From assembly GCA_036509255.1 (NCBI GenBank), contig DATCFY010000058.1, forward strand, positions 62,001 through 126,000: a stretch of DNA of 64,000 nucleotides. Reading direction: 5' to 3'. Positions within the stretch are counted from its first letter, which is position 1, and the number at the start of each line of letters is the position of its first letter. Below the pieces are notes generated by a model. The model did no database searches, had not been told where the DNA came from, and saw only the letters and a list, made by a program, of their open reading frames with translations. Below, one piece after another: positions 28,843 to 37,479 of this stretch. The DNA is from RYN-230 sp036509255 (GTDB lineage: Bacteria > Actinomycetota > Actinomycetes > Streptosporangiales > Streptosporangiaceae). The position numbers were made by a program, and so were the translations under genes.

Positions 28843-29913
28843 CTACCAGGTGCGCCGGACCGGGGACCGCTTCCCCGGCAGGGAGCGCTCCGCAGCCAGC
28901 GCGAGCGCCCTCGACTGTGCGGCCGCCTCGTGCTGGGCGGCCCGGGCCAGCCGCGGGGTCATCCACCTGAGCATCAGCGGGACCTCTGCCCGCCAGGTGA
29001 TCATGTCGTGGCCGCCGCCGGGGGTGAGGTTCAGCGGCACCTGGGGCTGACGGAGCACAAGTTCGTGCCAGAAGAGCTCGGCGCTGACGACGTCCTCGGG
29101 GTTGTCCGCCCCCGCGCCCAGCCAGAACGCCGGGAGGGCCGTGCCCGCCGGGAGCCTGCGCAACGCGAGCAGGGGGGTGTTCTCGTCCCGCAGCTTCAGG
29201 CTGCGCCCGAACGGGCTGACCTGGCGGACCGGGTGTCCCCACTGGTTGCGGGATGGCGTGAAGTAGCCGCTCAGCACCCCGGCGAACCCGTACCGATCCG
29301 GGAACCGCAGGGCCATGTTCGCAGCACAGAACCCGCCCTCGGAATAACCGGCCACGCCCCAGGCCGGCCCGGGCGGCTGGACCCGGAGCATGTGGGCGAT
29401 CCTGTCCGGCAGGTCCTGGGCCAGGCAGGTCAGGTCCTGCGGGCCATGCACCTGGTTGAGGCGTTGCAGGGAGATCCGCTCGCCGCCGTTGGCATCGGGC
29501 ATCACCAGCACCGCGGGCTGCGCCAGCTTCCGGGCCATCAGCTGGTCCAGCGTATTGGTCACGCCCACCACGTTGATCCAGTCCTGCGGCTCGCCGGGCT
29601 GGCCGTGGATCAGCTCGATCACCGGGAACCGGTACTTGCTGTAGGCCGGCTGGAAATACTGCGGTGGCAGGTACACGTACACGACCCTCGTGATGTGACT
29701 GCGCGGGCCTGCCACCCTGAGCCGGAGGGTGTACCCGGCCTGCTGGGCCTCCTTGAGGTAGTTGCTGCTCCCGTCCAGGGTGGCGGGACCCCGGCCGGTA
29801 GCCAATTTCGTCTGCGGCAGCCGCGATGGCGCGGCCACACCCTGATTGGTGAAGTCAGCGATCGCCGCGCTCCAGGTCGGGTAGTAGCTGTCGTACTTGT
29901 TGACGGCCAGCAC
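28843..29913 (-). CDS. esterase family (alpha/beta hydrolase) protein
   Basis: The catalytic Ser is in WGVAGYSEGGFCAA. IELIHGQPGEPQDWINV, the VLVMPDANGG segment and a C-terminal GGGHDMITW His complete an esterase-D/mycolyltransferase-like hydrolase. The open frame runs to 30468, past the start of the divergent TMEM175 gene, so most of that is not real. A GTG at 29913 with GGAGG five bases upstream fits where similarity begins (VLAVNKYDSYYPTW). Close relatives usually have an N-terminal membrane anchor before this point; none is seen here in any frame. Confidence 0.75.
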   Translation of the reverse strand: MLAVNKYDSYYPTWSAAIADFTNQGVAAPSRLPQTKLATGRGPATLDGSSNYLKEAQQAGYTLRLRVAGPRSHITRVVYVYLPPQYFQPAYSKYRFPVIELIHGQPGEPQDWINVVGVTNTLDQLMARKLAQPAVLVMPDANGGERISLQRLNQVHGPQDLTCLAQDLPDRIAHMLRVQPPGPAWGVAGYSEGGFCAANMALRFPDRYGFAGVLSGYFTPSRNQWGHPVRQVSPFGRSLKLRDENTPLLALRRLPAGTALPAFWLGAGADNPEDVVSAELFWHELVLRQPQVPLNLTPGGGHDMITWRAEVPLMLRWMTPRLARAAQHEAAAQSRALALAAERSLPGKRSPVRRTW

Positions 29914-30310
29914 TCGGACCTCCGGATCGGGCGTGACGGCCAGCCCTGGCGCTCCCGCTGGCCCGTTTCCCCGCCCTCGGGCCAGCCCGCCAGACGGATC
30001 GGGACGGTCGCGTCCCTCCGCTTCCCGAACGGGCACGTCAGGCGCCGGAGTTCCGCTCCCGCCGGCCACCGGCCGACTCTGGACCAGAAACTGACCTGCG
30101 CAATCGATTACCTGGCCGGGGATCGGGCCCAGCGGGTGACCTCGATGCTGACCACCGGGCCGGCCCGGGGTGACCGCCTCACCGCGCCGGTCTAGTAACG
30201 TCGGCTGACAGTCATGAACTGGCCAGCAGGCGGCAAGGCACAGGAGACAGCATGCGTGGCCCGGGCGGCGCGCGCCGGGGGCTACTCCCGGGTGCGGAGA
30301 TGATCGGCTA
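29914..30310. other. divergent spacer between esterase and TMEM175 gene
   Basis: About 400 bp without a convincing gene. The minus-strand frame is open across it but encodes a Gly/Arg/Pro-rich string with no membrane segment or domain. The region near 30190-30230 (TAGTAACGTCGGCTGACAGTCATG) is less GC-rich and probably carries the promoter for the TMEM175 gene. GGAGATGAT before 30311 serves as its ribosome binding site. Confidence 0.4.
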
Positions 30311-30973
30311 ATGGCCGAGGACGCCCAGGAGCTCGAGTCCCGCGCGGTGGACCGGCTCATCTTCTTCTCCGACGCCGTGGTGGCCATCGCGATCACGTTG
30401 CTCGCCATCGACCTGCCAGTGCCGCACGGGAGCACCCTGCACGCGTTCTGGTCGTCGGTCCACGACAACGGCCTCCACTATCTGGCCTTCCTGGTCAGCT
30501 TCTATTCCATCGCTGCGAAGTGGACTAATCATCACGACGCCTTCCGGTACACCCGGCGGATGGATTCGCGGCTGCGGTGGCTCAACATGGTCTGGCTCCT
30601 GATGATCGTGATCATCCCGTTCGCGACGCGGCTGCTCACCGAGCCAGGGCACCAGAGCCTGGACGTGAACGCCCTGGAGTACGGCTTTTACGCGCTGGTG
30701 CAGTCGCTGGGGGCGGCGATCATGATCATCATGCTGCGGCACATGGCCGCCCACCGCCAGGCGCCTGACATGCCGCCGCTCACGCTGACCAGCCTGGCCT
30801 GGCAGTCCTACGTCCTGGCGCTCGCCTTCGGGCTGTCGATCCCGGTCTTCTTCGCCACCCGCTACGGCTGGGTGGTCTGGATCGCGGTGCCGCTGCTGCT
30901 GAGGAGCCTGCGCCGCCTGCGTGCGCGCAAGCACCCCGGCGATGTCCCTCCTGCCGTTGGCCACCGGCGATGA
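30311..30973 (+). CDS. TMEM175 family potassium channel-like protein (DUF1211)
   Basis: Six hydrophobic helices in 220 residues with the family signature in TM1, RLIFFSDAVVAIAITLLAIDL (Arg plus the FSD motif that lines the pore). Prokaryotic TMEM175 proteins form tetrameric, weakly K+-selective channels without the canonical TVGYG filter. One domain here, as in other bacterial members. Its last codons overlap the start of the decayed membrane-protein frame that follows. Confidence 0.9.
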   Translation: MAEDAQELESRAVDRLIFFSDAVVAIAITLLAIDLPVPHGSTLHAFWSSVHDNGLHYLAFLVSFYSIAAKWTNHHDAFRYTRRMDSRLRWLNMVWLLMIVIIPFATRLLTEPGHQSLDVNALEYGFYALVQSLGAAIMIIMLRHMAAHRQAPDMPPLTLTSLAWQSYVLALAFGLSIPVFFATRYGWVVWIAVPLLLRSLRRLRARKHPGDVPPAVGHRR

Positions 30974-31290
30974 GTGAGGACCGCGGGAGGCCCACCGCGA
31001 CGCCGACTCCTGCAGTCCGTGGATATAAGCCTCTGCCGCTCATTATCGCGTTCCTGCCGCCGATCGCCTTTTCGGTGCTATCCCGTCTCCTGGGGCCGGG
31101 CATATCGGCATTTCCGCACTCATTTCGGCGGGCATCGCCGGCGTTGCCCTGATAACCATCAAACCCATCTGGCCACCCAGGATAATTAGCGCTGCTCCCT
31201 GGCGCTGTTCACCCTTATGGCCGTGGCCGGTTTCGCCGCAGCCAGAGGTACCCGGACCGGGTCACGCACGCCGAAGCGTGACCGTGAGAT
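30970..31290 (+). pseudogene. frameshifted remnant of a small multi-pass membrane protein
   Basis: The ATG frame (YKPLPLIIAFLPPIAFSVLS) encodes a good membrane helix and then stops at about 31152. Another frame takes over near 31098 (HIGISALISAGIAGVALITI), and a third near 31193 (CSLALFTLMAVAGFAA). Joined, they read as one continuous three-helix membrane protein, with one base apparently missing at each junction. Downstream (31290-31440) coding quality fades. The 5' end touches the TMEM175 stop, suggesting a former two-gene operon. Sequencing indels are the alternative explanation. Confidence 0.5.
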
Positions 31291-31505
31291 CACGCCGGCC
31301 GGGGCGGCGGTCGCGCGGCGAACGCTTTCGTCTCGTGAAAGCCGCTGCCGCCTTGACGGCTGCCATCGAATGGGTCTCGATAGCCACCATGTTCACGGAA
31401 ATGTCGCTGCCGTGACAGGATCCCGGTCACCGTCATAGTCAAAATGTATGACGCCGCACGCTCGTATTGAATGGCGGGCAACACATCGATGGGTACCGTG
31501 GGCCG
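31291..31505 (+). promoter_or_regulatory. leader region of the MntP-like gene with inverted repeat
   Basis: The stretch after the remnant is less GC-rich. It contains the perfect inverted repeat GTCATA-N9-TATGAC (31432-31452) about 55 bp before the MntP-like start. I looked for a yybP-ykoY manganese riboswitch and could not recognise its conserved loops. The repeat is a possible site for a metal-responsive or other dimeric regulator. Confidence 0.35.
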
Positions 31506-32057
31506 GTGCTCGCGCTCGTACTGGTCGCCCTCTCGCTGGGCCTGTCGAACTTCGCCGCCGCGATCGGTATCGGCGTCGCCGGTGTCGACACCCGGACCCG
31601 CGTGCGCGTCGGCATCGTGTTCGGGATCTTCGAGACCGGCATGCCGATCCTGGGCCTGGCGCTCGGGCACAGCCTGGCCAGCACTCTCGGGCAATCTGCG
31701 CGCTGGGTGGGCGCTGGCTTGCTGATCGCCACCGGTGCGTACGCGCTCATCCAAGCGTTGCGCGCCGACCCTGCCGGGGCAGCTGACGCTCCTGCGGATC
31801 AGCAGCGGCTCGGTCGGCTGCTGGTCACCGGGATCGCGCTGAGCATCGACAATCTCGCGGTCGGGTTCGCGCTTGGCACCTACCACCTCAACCTCCTGGT
31901 TGCCGCCGCCGTCATCGGCACAGTGAGCGTCGTGATGTCGCTGGCCGGCCTGGAGCTGGGCGCGAGAATCGGGATGCGCGCCGGGCAGCGCGGTGAACTC
32001 ATTGGCGGCCTGATCCTGATCGGCGTGGGTGTCGCCATCGGCGCCGGCATCATCTAG
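31506..32057 (+). CDS. MntP-like manganese efflux pump / membrane protein
   Basis: Six hydrophobic helices with the internal two-fold repeat of MntP: SLGLSNFAAAIGIGVAG in TM1 and TGIALSIDNLAVGFALG in TM4. In MntP each repeat carries an Asp-Asn-type motif; here the first copy has Ser-Asn and the second Asp-Asn. The GTG at 31506 puts the first helix at the N-terminus as in the family (183 aa). A TTG at 31467 would add 13 residues. Mn2+ export is the likely role, but the altered first motif leaves some doubt. Confidence 0.75.
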   Translation: MLALVLVALSLGLSNFAAAIGIGVAGVDTRTRVRVGIVFGIFETGMPILGLALGHSLASTLGQSARWVGAGLLIATGAYALIQALRADPAGAADAPADQQRLGRLLVTGIALSIDNLAVGFALGTYHLNLLVAAAVIGTVSVVMSLAGLELGARIGMRAGQRGELIGGLILIGVGVAIGAGII

Positions 32058-32159
32058 CGCCAGCCCATCGCGCCATGACCGGCTGCCCTGGCTGCATCAC
32101 GCCAGCATGGCCTGGATGGTGGCCTTACGCCGGCGTTGTGATCACGGCTGCATCCAGCC

Positions 32160-32756
32160 TCATGCCGCGTCGACGGCCGGGGTGCGGCTCACCTCGTCGA
32201 TGATCTGGACGAATTCCTGCTGCCGCCGCCGGTCGGTGAACAGCGCCATCCGCACGTGGCCGAACTGCTGCCAGTAGCGCCGTCCGGCCTCCGTGACCAG
32301 GAGGTCGGACAGGTTGGCGCGGAGTTCGTCCTCTTCGATGTCGTGGGAGTCCCACAACATCTGCAGATTCTGGATAAGCAGGCTGACGTAGGCGTTCAGC
32401 CGGTTGGCCTCGTCAGAGTCGCTGAGCGAGTGAAAGGCCTGCATCAGGAGCGGATCCTGCATGGCCATCTGGATCAGCTCGAAATGGCGGGACCGGCCCG
32501 CCTGCACGCGGCTCAGCGCGGACTCGCGCACCTGGAACAGCACCGATACCACCACGCCGACCAGGGCGGCCGCGTCGAGCAGCGCGGACACCGCTCCGTA
32601 GGTCTGCCCCACGAAGCTGAGCCGTTCCCAGTTGATGGGATGCACCGCGACCAGGTCCAGGAGCCCCAGCGGCGAGATCAGCACGAGGATCATGGCCCCG
32701 GCGATGCACAGCAGGCTCAGAATCACCACGGCGACCCGTCGGTGGGCGCGGAGCAT
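32160..32756 (-). CDS. DUF6082 family membrane protein
   Basis: 198 residues: two N-terminal helices (about 5-30 and 52-72), then a long cytoplasmic helical domain with RESALSRVQAGRSRHFELIQMAMQ and a RYWQQFGHVRMAL segment. This layout matches DUF6082 proteins, which are widespread in actinomycetes and of unknown function. The ATG at 32756 with AAGGAG six bases upstream was chosen over the upstream in-frame ATG at 32813. Confidence 0.8.
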   Translation of the reverse strand: MLRAHRRVAVVILSLLCIAGAMILVLISPLGLLDLVAVHPINWERLSFVGQTYGAVSALLDAAALVGVVVSVLFQVRESALSRVQAGRSRHFELIQMAMQDPLLMQAFHSLSDSDEANRLNAYVSLLIQNLQMLWDSHDIEEDELRANLSDLLVTEAGRRYWQQFGHVRMALFTDRRRQQEFVQIIDEVSRTPAVDAA

Positions 32757-32913
32757 GGGCACTCCTTCGCGGGCCGGGAGCGGATAGGCGACAGCAGGCT
32801 CCCGGCCGGTCACTGCCCGTGAGACCTGGCAGTGACCTTAGCGGGGGCACCGCGCCGGCCCACTGCGCAACGCCGGGCCGCGGGCCGCGCGAACGCACTC
32901 GTGCCGGGCGGCC

Positions 32914-33028
32914 TTAGCGGCGGAACCACTCCTTCCGCAACTCTTCGACCATGGTGCGCAGGACCATGGCGTGCGCGGGGTCAGTGTCGCGCCGAGCCGG
33001 GAGAACCGGCCGCCGGCGCCGCAGGGCT
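32914..33028 (-). pseudogene. C-terminal-like gene remnant
   Basis: In the 302-bp gap upstream of the DUF6082 gene one minus-strand frame shows strong third-position G/C bias. It ends ARRDTDPAHAMVLRTM then VEELRKEWFRR and a TAA stop at 32914-32916. It reads like the charged C-terminal helix of a longer protein. An ATG at 32967 would leave only 17 residues, so I take it as the tail of a deleted gene rather than a peptide gene. Confidence 0.3.
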
Positions 33029-33058
33029 ATAGCCGGAGGGTAACCAGGACCAGCTGGG

Positions 33059-33496
33059 TCAGCCAGGCCCGGCGGCCCAGCCGGTCCAGCGGGCGACCTG
33101 GATGCTGATCACCGGGCCGCCCGGGGGGTGCGCGCGGTACTGCTGGTAGCGGCCCGCCAGCAGCGCGAGGGCCGGGGCCATCGCGGCCGGATCGTCCAGG
33201 ATGGTGGCGTGGCCGTCCGCCCGGACCCACCACAAGCCGTCCCAGTCGTCCTGGTACTCGTCGGCGAGCACGGCGACCTGGGGGTTCGCGGCGATGTTCC
33301 GCAGCCGCCGCAGGTCGGTGGTGCTCTTGGGCTTGCTGTCCACAGCGCTGTAGATATGGTCCCCGTGTCCTGGATCCGGGCCCACCGCAAAGGTGAACGG
33401 CACGACGTGCGGGCGCCCGTCCGGGCCCGCGGTGGCCAGCCGGGCCACCGGCACACTGGCGAACCGCAGCCGGGCTTCCGCGACGTCCAGCCTCAT
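33059..33496 (-). CDS. PPOX-class F420-dependent oxidoreductase-like protein
   Basis: A 145-residue split-barrel flavin/deazaflavin protein: ARLATAGPDGRPHVVPFTFAV at the first strands, YSAVDSKPKSTTDLRRLRNI (cofactor phosphate contacts) and GLWWVRADGHATI. This fits the TIGR03668-type F420-binding group found in F420-making actinomycetes. The ATG at 33496 has AGGATGGGG upstream; the longer frame to 33640 has no family similarity. Confidence 0.87.
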   Translation of the reverse strand: MRLDVAEARLRFASVPVARLATAGPDGRPHVVPFTFAVGPDPGHGDHIYSAVDSKPKSTTDLRRLRNIAANPQVAVLADEYQDDWDGLWWVRADGHATILDDPAAMAPALALLAGRYQQYRAHPPGGPVISIQVARWTGWAAGPG

Positions 33497-33661
33497 GGCC
33501 CCATCCTGTCGCGCCCCGCCCGCCCGCACGCGGCCAGCCCGCCTCGCCCCGCCCGCCGGGGCCCCGCTCGCCCACGCCAGCGGAGTCCCCCGGTACGGGA
33601 TACTGGGCCGTCGGGCGGCACGCCCCCCGTAATCCATCACGTGTGAAGGGCCAAGCAGACA

Positions 33662-35242
33662 GTGTCAGGCGAGGACAGCACGAGCAGCACGACCAGCGGC
33701 CCGGCGGCGGATACCGGGTCATCCGAACCAGGCTCCCCGGCCAGCCGGACCGACGTGCTGGGCGAGATCCGGCGGCAGCGGATCGACAAGGTTCACCAGC
33801 TCCGCGACCAGGGCATCGACCCGTACCCGCCCGACGCCGTGAACCGGGTCAGCATCTCCCGCGCCCGCGAGATCGCCGACGGTGAGCCCGCCACCATCGC
33901 CGGGCGGATCATGCTGCTGCGCCCGATGGGCAACCTCACCTTCGGCCTGCTGCACGACGAGACCGGCGACATGCAGTTCATGATCTCCAAGCGGGACCTG
34001 CCCGAGGATCACGTCCCGGGCTACAAGGCCCTCACGAAGCTGCTCGACATCGGTGACTTCGTGGCGGTCGAGGGATACCGGCTGCAGACGAAGACCGGCG
34101 AGCTGTCGGTCGGCGCGCGCAAGGTGACGATCCTGACCAAGTCACTGCGGCCGCTGCCGGACAAGCACTCGGGCCTGACCAACGAGGAGATCCTGCTCCG
34201 CAAGCGGTACCTGGACATCCTGCTGCATCGCGAGATCCAGGAGATGATCTACGCCAAGGCCCGGTTCTGGCGGTCCATGCGCCGTTTCCTGGAGGACCGC
34301 GGCTTCATCGAGGTGCAGACCCCGGCCCTGGAGCTGACCACCGGCGGCGCGGACGCACGCCCCTTCGTCGCGCACCACAATTACCTGGACACCGACGTCT
34401 GCCTGCGCATCTCCATGGGCGAGCTGTGGCAGAAGCGCCTGCTGGTCGGCGGGCTGGAGCGCACCTTCGAGATCGGCCGGCAGTTCCGCAACGAAAACCA
34501 GAGCCGCGAGCATCTCAATGACTACGACCAGATGGAGTTCTACTGGGCGTACGCCAACTACGAGACCGGGATGCGCCTGGTCGAGGACCTGTTCCTGCAC
34601 GTGATCAGCGAGACCTTCGGCACCCTGTCCTTCACCCTGCACCGCAACGGCCGGGAGTACCAGGTCGACCTGGGCGCGGACTGGGCGCGCTACGACTACT
34701 ACGAGACGATCAGCCAGATCCTCGGATTCGACGTCCAGTCCGCCACCACGGAGAAGCTGGTCGCCACCATCGACGACCTGGGCCTCGTGGTCGACCGGCA
34801 GGGCCTGAACCGGGCCCGGGCCATGGACACGCTGTGGAAGCACTGCCGCCGCAGCCTGTCCGGCCCGGGTTTCCTGATCAACGAGCCGCTGGAGGTCTCC
34901 CCGCTGGCCAAGGGACGTCCGGACCGGCCGGGCATCGTGGAGCGGTTCCACGTCGTCGTGGCCGGGAGCGAACTGGGCAACGGGTACAGCGAGCTGAACG
35001 ACCCGCTGGAGCAGGCCCGGCGGTTCGAGGAGCAGCAGCGGATGCGTGAGGCCGGCGACGCCGAGGCGCAGATGCCCGATCCCGAGTTCGTCGAGGCGCT
35101 GGAGTACGGCATGCCGCCGGCCTGCGGGTTCGGACTGAGTGAGCGGGTGTTCGCGTTCTTCATGGACAAGAGCGTCCGGGAATGCCAGATCTTCCCGCTG
35201 CTGCGGCCCCTGGACCGCGACGGCAGCGGGGCTGCTGGCTAG
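33662..35242 (+). CDS. lysS: class II lysyl-tRNA synthetase, divergent form
   Basis: Charges tRNA(Lys). An OB-fold anticodon-binding domain (about 75-170, TIAGRIMLLRPMGNLTFGLL) is followed by a class II catalytic core with motif 2 FEIGRQFRNE and a motif 3-like Arg (FGLSERVFAFF). Motif 2 is followed by QSREHLNDYDQMEFYWAYA rather than the usual HNPEFT-type sequence. The end reads ECQIFPLLRP instead of the ordinary GIDRLVM context. These features recall LysRS forms from other bacterial groups. A GTG start is used; the first 30 residues are a Ser/Gly/Thr-rich tail. It overlaps the convergent carboxylesterase by four bases. Confidence 0.88.
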   Translation: MSGEDSTSSTTSGPAADTGSSEPGSPASRTDVLGEIRRQRIDKVHQLRDQGIDPYPPDAVNRVSISRAREIADGEPATIAGRIMLLRPMGNLTFGLLHDETGDMQFMISKRDLPEDHVPGYKALTKLLDIGDFVAVEGYRLQTKTGELSVGARKVTILTKSLRPLPDKHSGLTNEEILLRKRYLDILLHREIQEMIYAKARFWRSMRRFLEDRGFIEVQTPALELTTGGADARPFVAHHNYLDTDVCLRISMGELWQKRLLVGGLERTFEIGRQFRNENQSREHLNDYDQMEFYWAYANYETGMRLVEDLFLHVISETFGTLSFTLHRNGREYQVDLGADWARYDYYETISQILGFDVQSATTEKLVATIDDLGLVVDRQGLNRARAMDTLWKHCRRSLSGPGFLINEPLEVSPLAKGRPDRPGIVERFHVVVAGSELGNGYSELNDPLEQARRFEEQQRMREAGDAEAQMPDPEFVEALEYGMPPACGFGLSERVFAFFMDKSVRECQIFPLLRPLDRDGSGAAG

Positions 35243-36738
35243 CGGATCCCGTCCCAGCGCACGCGCTCGGCGGCGGCAGGGTCATCGGCGGCGTGCAGGG
35301 TCTCGCCGAGCAGGCCGGTGGTCCGGCTGACGGTGTCGTACGCGGCCCAGCCGGGGTCCCCGCTGGTGATGAAGTCCACCCACACCTGGTGGGCCTGGTT
35401 AGCGACGGCCTGTGCAGGCGTATCACCGATCAGGGGATGGACCTCGTCGCGGGTGATGGTGTCGAACACGAAGGGAATCTCGGCGGCGTGGCACGCTCCG
35501 AGCCGGTGGTTGGCTTCGGGCCGGGGGTAGTCGAACCGGTAGAGCCACGTGCGGTCGGCCCCCGATGCGGCCCGGGCTTCGGCGACCCGGATGGCCGGGA
35601 TGCGGAAGAACCAGTCGGTCACCACGGCGGCCATGATGTCGCCCGCGCTGGCACCAGGCCGGTTGCCCCGGTAGACGGCCAGGTCGTCCGCGGACAGCCC
35701 GTACGCGCCTGCGGCGGCGGCCAGCGTCGGATCGTCGATGAGGTCGATAGTGGCCGGAGCGACCAGGAACAGTCGCGCCTCGTCGCGATTCGATCCGGCC
35801 AGCAGGCGAACGTGGCGTCCTTGTCCTGCGGCGATAGCGGTCATCGGCGCTTCCGGCAGGACCGAGCCATCGACGGCGGGCGCAAACGGCAGCAGGCTCA
35901 GCGCCAGCGGTCCCCACCGGGCCGGATCGGGAGCGGTCTGCACCTCCACCACCAGGTCTGATGCGGCTCGCACGAACTTCTCCAGCGGAACCGCCTTGAT
36001 CTGGTCCCGGTCAGCCGGCACGCCGAGCGCGTCGGCGAGGTAGCCGCCCACCATGCGAGCCGCATCCTGGGTGAGCGTGTGGGCCGCGGCACCGCTTTGC
36101 GTGATGGCCTGGGCGAACAAGCCCTCGGCGAGCGGCATCCCCAGCAGTGTCGTGACGCTCATGGCCCCGGCGGATTCCCCGGCGACGGTGACGCGGGCCG
36201 GATCACCCCCGAACGCGGAGATGTTGCGCTGCACCCACCGCAGCGCCGCCAGCTGATCGAGCAGGCCGAGATTGGCGATGCCGTCGCCGAGGAACAGGAA
36301 CCCCTCCGCCGACAGCCGGTAGTTGATGGTCACGCACACGACGCCGTCGCGGGCGAACGCCGCCCCGTCGTACGCGCCCACCGACCCGGACCCGTTCATG
36401 AACGAGCCGCCATGGATCCACACGAGCACCGGGAGCCCGGCGGAGCTGGTGTCGGGGGTCCATACGTTGAGGTTCAGGCATTCCTCACCGGGGATCACCA
36501 CCTCCGGGAACAGCGTGGCGTACTGCGGCGGGTAGTCGCCCTTAGGCACGGTCGGGCCGAACCTGGTCGCGTCGCGTTCGCCGTCCCACGCGCGGGCGGG
36601 CTGGGGCGGCCGCATCCGGTCCGGGCCGAACGGGGGCGCCGCGTAGGGGATGCCGAGAAACGCTGAGACACCGGACCCGATCTGGCCACGGATGGTCCCG
36701 TCCCTGAGGCGGACCACCGGGTGCGTCATCTCACTCAT
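35239..36738 (-). CDS. type B carboxylesterase
   Basis: 499-residue carboxylesterase/lipase of the type B (p-nitrobenzyl esterase-like) family. FLGIPYAAPPFGPDRMRPP, ECLNLNVWTPD and the oxyanion segment VLVWIHGGSFMNGSG precede the nucleophile elbow VTVAGESAGAMSV (Ser). No signal peptide, so cytoplasmic. The ATG at 36738 was chosen because GGAGAG lies at the right distance; the frame runs on to 37587 through the divergent regulator. Probably regulated by that TetR gene. Confidence 0.9.
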   Translation of the reverse strand: MSEMTHPVVRLRDGTIRGQIGSGVSAFLGIPYAAPPFGPDRMRPPQPARAWDGERDATRFGPTVPKGDYPPQYATLFPEVVIPGEECLNLNVWTPDTSSAGLPVLVWIHGGSFMNGSGSVGAYDGAAFARDGVVCVTINYRLSAEGFLFLGDGIANLGLLDQLAALRWVQRNISAFGGDPARVTVAGESAGAMSVTTLLGMPLAEGLFAQAITQSGAAAHTLTQDAARMVGGYLADALGVPADRDQIKAVPLEKFVRAASDLVVEVQTAPDPARWGPLALSLLPFAPAVDGSVLPEAPMTAIAAGQGRHVRLLAGSNRDEARLFLVAPATIDLIDDPTLAAAAGAYGLSADDLAVYRGNRPGASAGDIMAAVVTDWFFRIPAIRVAEARAASGADRTWLYRFDYPRPEANHRLGACHAAEIPFVFDTITRDEVHPLIGDTPAQAVANQAHQVWVDFITSGDPGWAAYDTVSRTTGLLGETLHAADDPAAAERVRWDGIR

Positions 36739-36756
36739 GCGTCTCTCCATTGCGAC

Positions 36757-36778
36757 GTTTGGCTGAACTGGTGCAAAC
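36757..36778. promoter_or_regulatory. inverted repeat between carboxylesterase and regulator
   Basis: GTTTG (36757-36761) and CAAAC (36774-36778) flank a 12-base centre in the 105-bp divergent spacer. The length suits a TetR-family dimer. It is a weak repeat and only a candidate operator. Confidence 0.35.
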
Positions 36779-36843
36779 TGTCTCTCAGCGGTCCTCGTCA
36801 TGTCAAGGCCGCCGATCCGCCACCGGAACAGGAGCCAGCCCGG

Positions 36844-37479
36844 ATGACCGTCCGCCGTCCGCGCCCGGGTACCCCGCTGCAACGCCAGCTCGCCGGGGCC
36901 GCGGCGCGGCCCACCGCGCTCGACGCCTTCCGGGTGGCCCGGCGGACCTTCCTCCGCGGTGACCGCATCGACATGCAGGCCCTCGCGCGGGCCCTCAGCG
37001 TCGACCGGGCGACCCTGTACCGCTGGGTCGGCTCCCGCGAGCAGCTGCTCAGCGAGGTCCTCTGGTCGCTGATCGACCCCACCATCAGGAACCTCCGGAA
37101 GGCCTGCGGAAACGCCGGCCCGCCGGCCGCGCCTGAGCTGTCGCCGGCCGCGGCGGTGATCACCGGCACGGTGCGGGACGTCATGGCCAACCCGGGCATG
37201 CAACGCTTCCTCGACCGCGAAGGGGAGCTGGCCCTGCGGCTGCTGACGACCAAGGCCTCCGGCTTCGAGAACCGGCTGATCAGCCTGATGCGTGAACTCG
37301 TCGAGGAAGAGGCCGCGGCCGGGCGCCTCACCGCGTCGGTCCCCCTCGACGATCTGCCTTACGTGCTGGTCCGCATCATGGAGTCCTACATCTACCTCGG
37401 GCTCATTACCGGTGAGCACCCCGATCCCGACCGCGCCGCCAGGGTCATCAGCGCACTTCTTCCGGCCGGCCCGGGCTGA
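36844..37479 (+). CDS. TetR family regulator, QsdR-like
   Basis: The DNA-binding region is unusual in spacing: FRVARRTFLRGDRIDMQALARA followed by LSVDRATLYRWVGSREQLLSEV. This matches the QsdR-type TetR group, whose C-terminal domain contains the AGRLTASVPLDDLPYVLVRIMES segment seen here. The ATG at 36844 has AGGAG ten bases upstream; the ORF begins further up within the promoter region. Divergent from the carboxylesterase, its probable target. The 3' end overlaps the convergent MFS gene by 32 bp. Confidence 0.88.
   Translation: MTVRRPRPGTPLQRQLAGAAARPTALDAFRVARRTFLRGDRIDMQALARALSVDRATLYRWVGSREQLLSEVLWSLIDPTIRNLRKACGNAGPPAAPELSPAAAVITGTVRDVMANPGMQRFLDREGELALRLLTTKASGFENRLISLMRELVEEEAAAGRLTASVPLDDLPYVLVRIMESYIYLGLITGEHPDPDRAARVISALLPAGPG

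Noticed and set aside
31200..31505. yybP-ykoY manganese riboswitch before the MntP-like gene
   Set aside because: The conserved loop sequences could not be identified; only a simple inverted repeat is seen.
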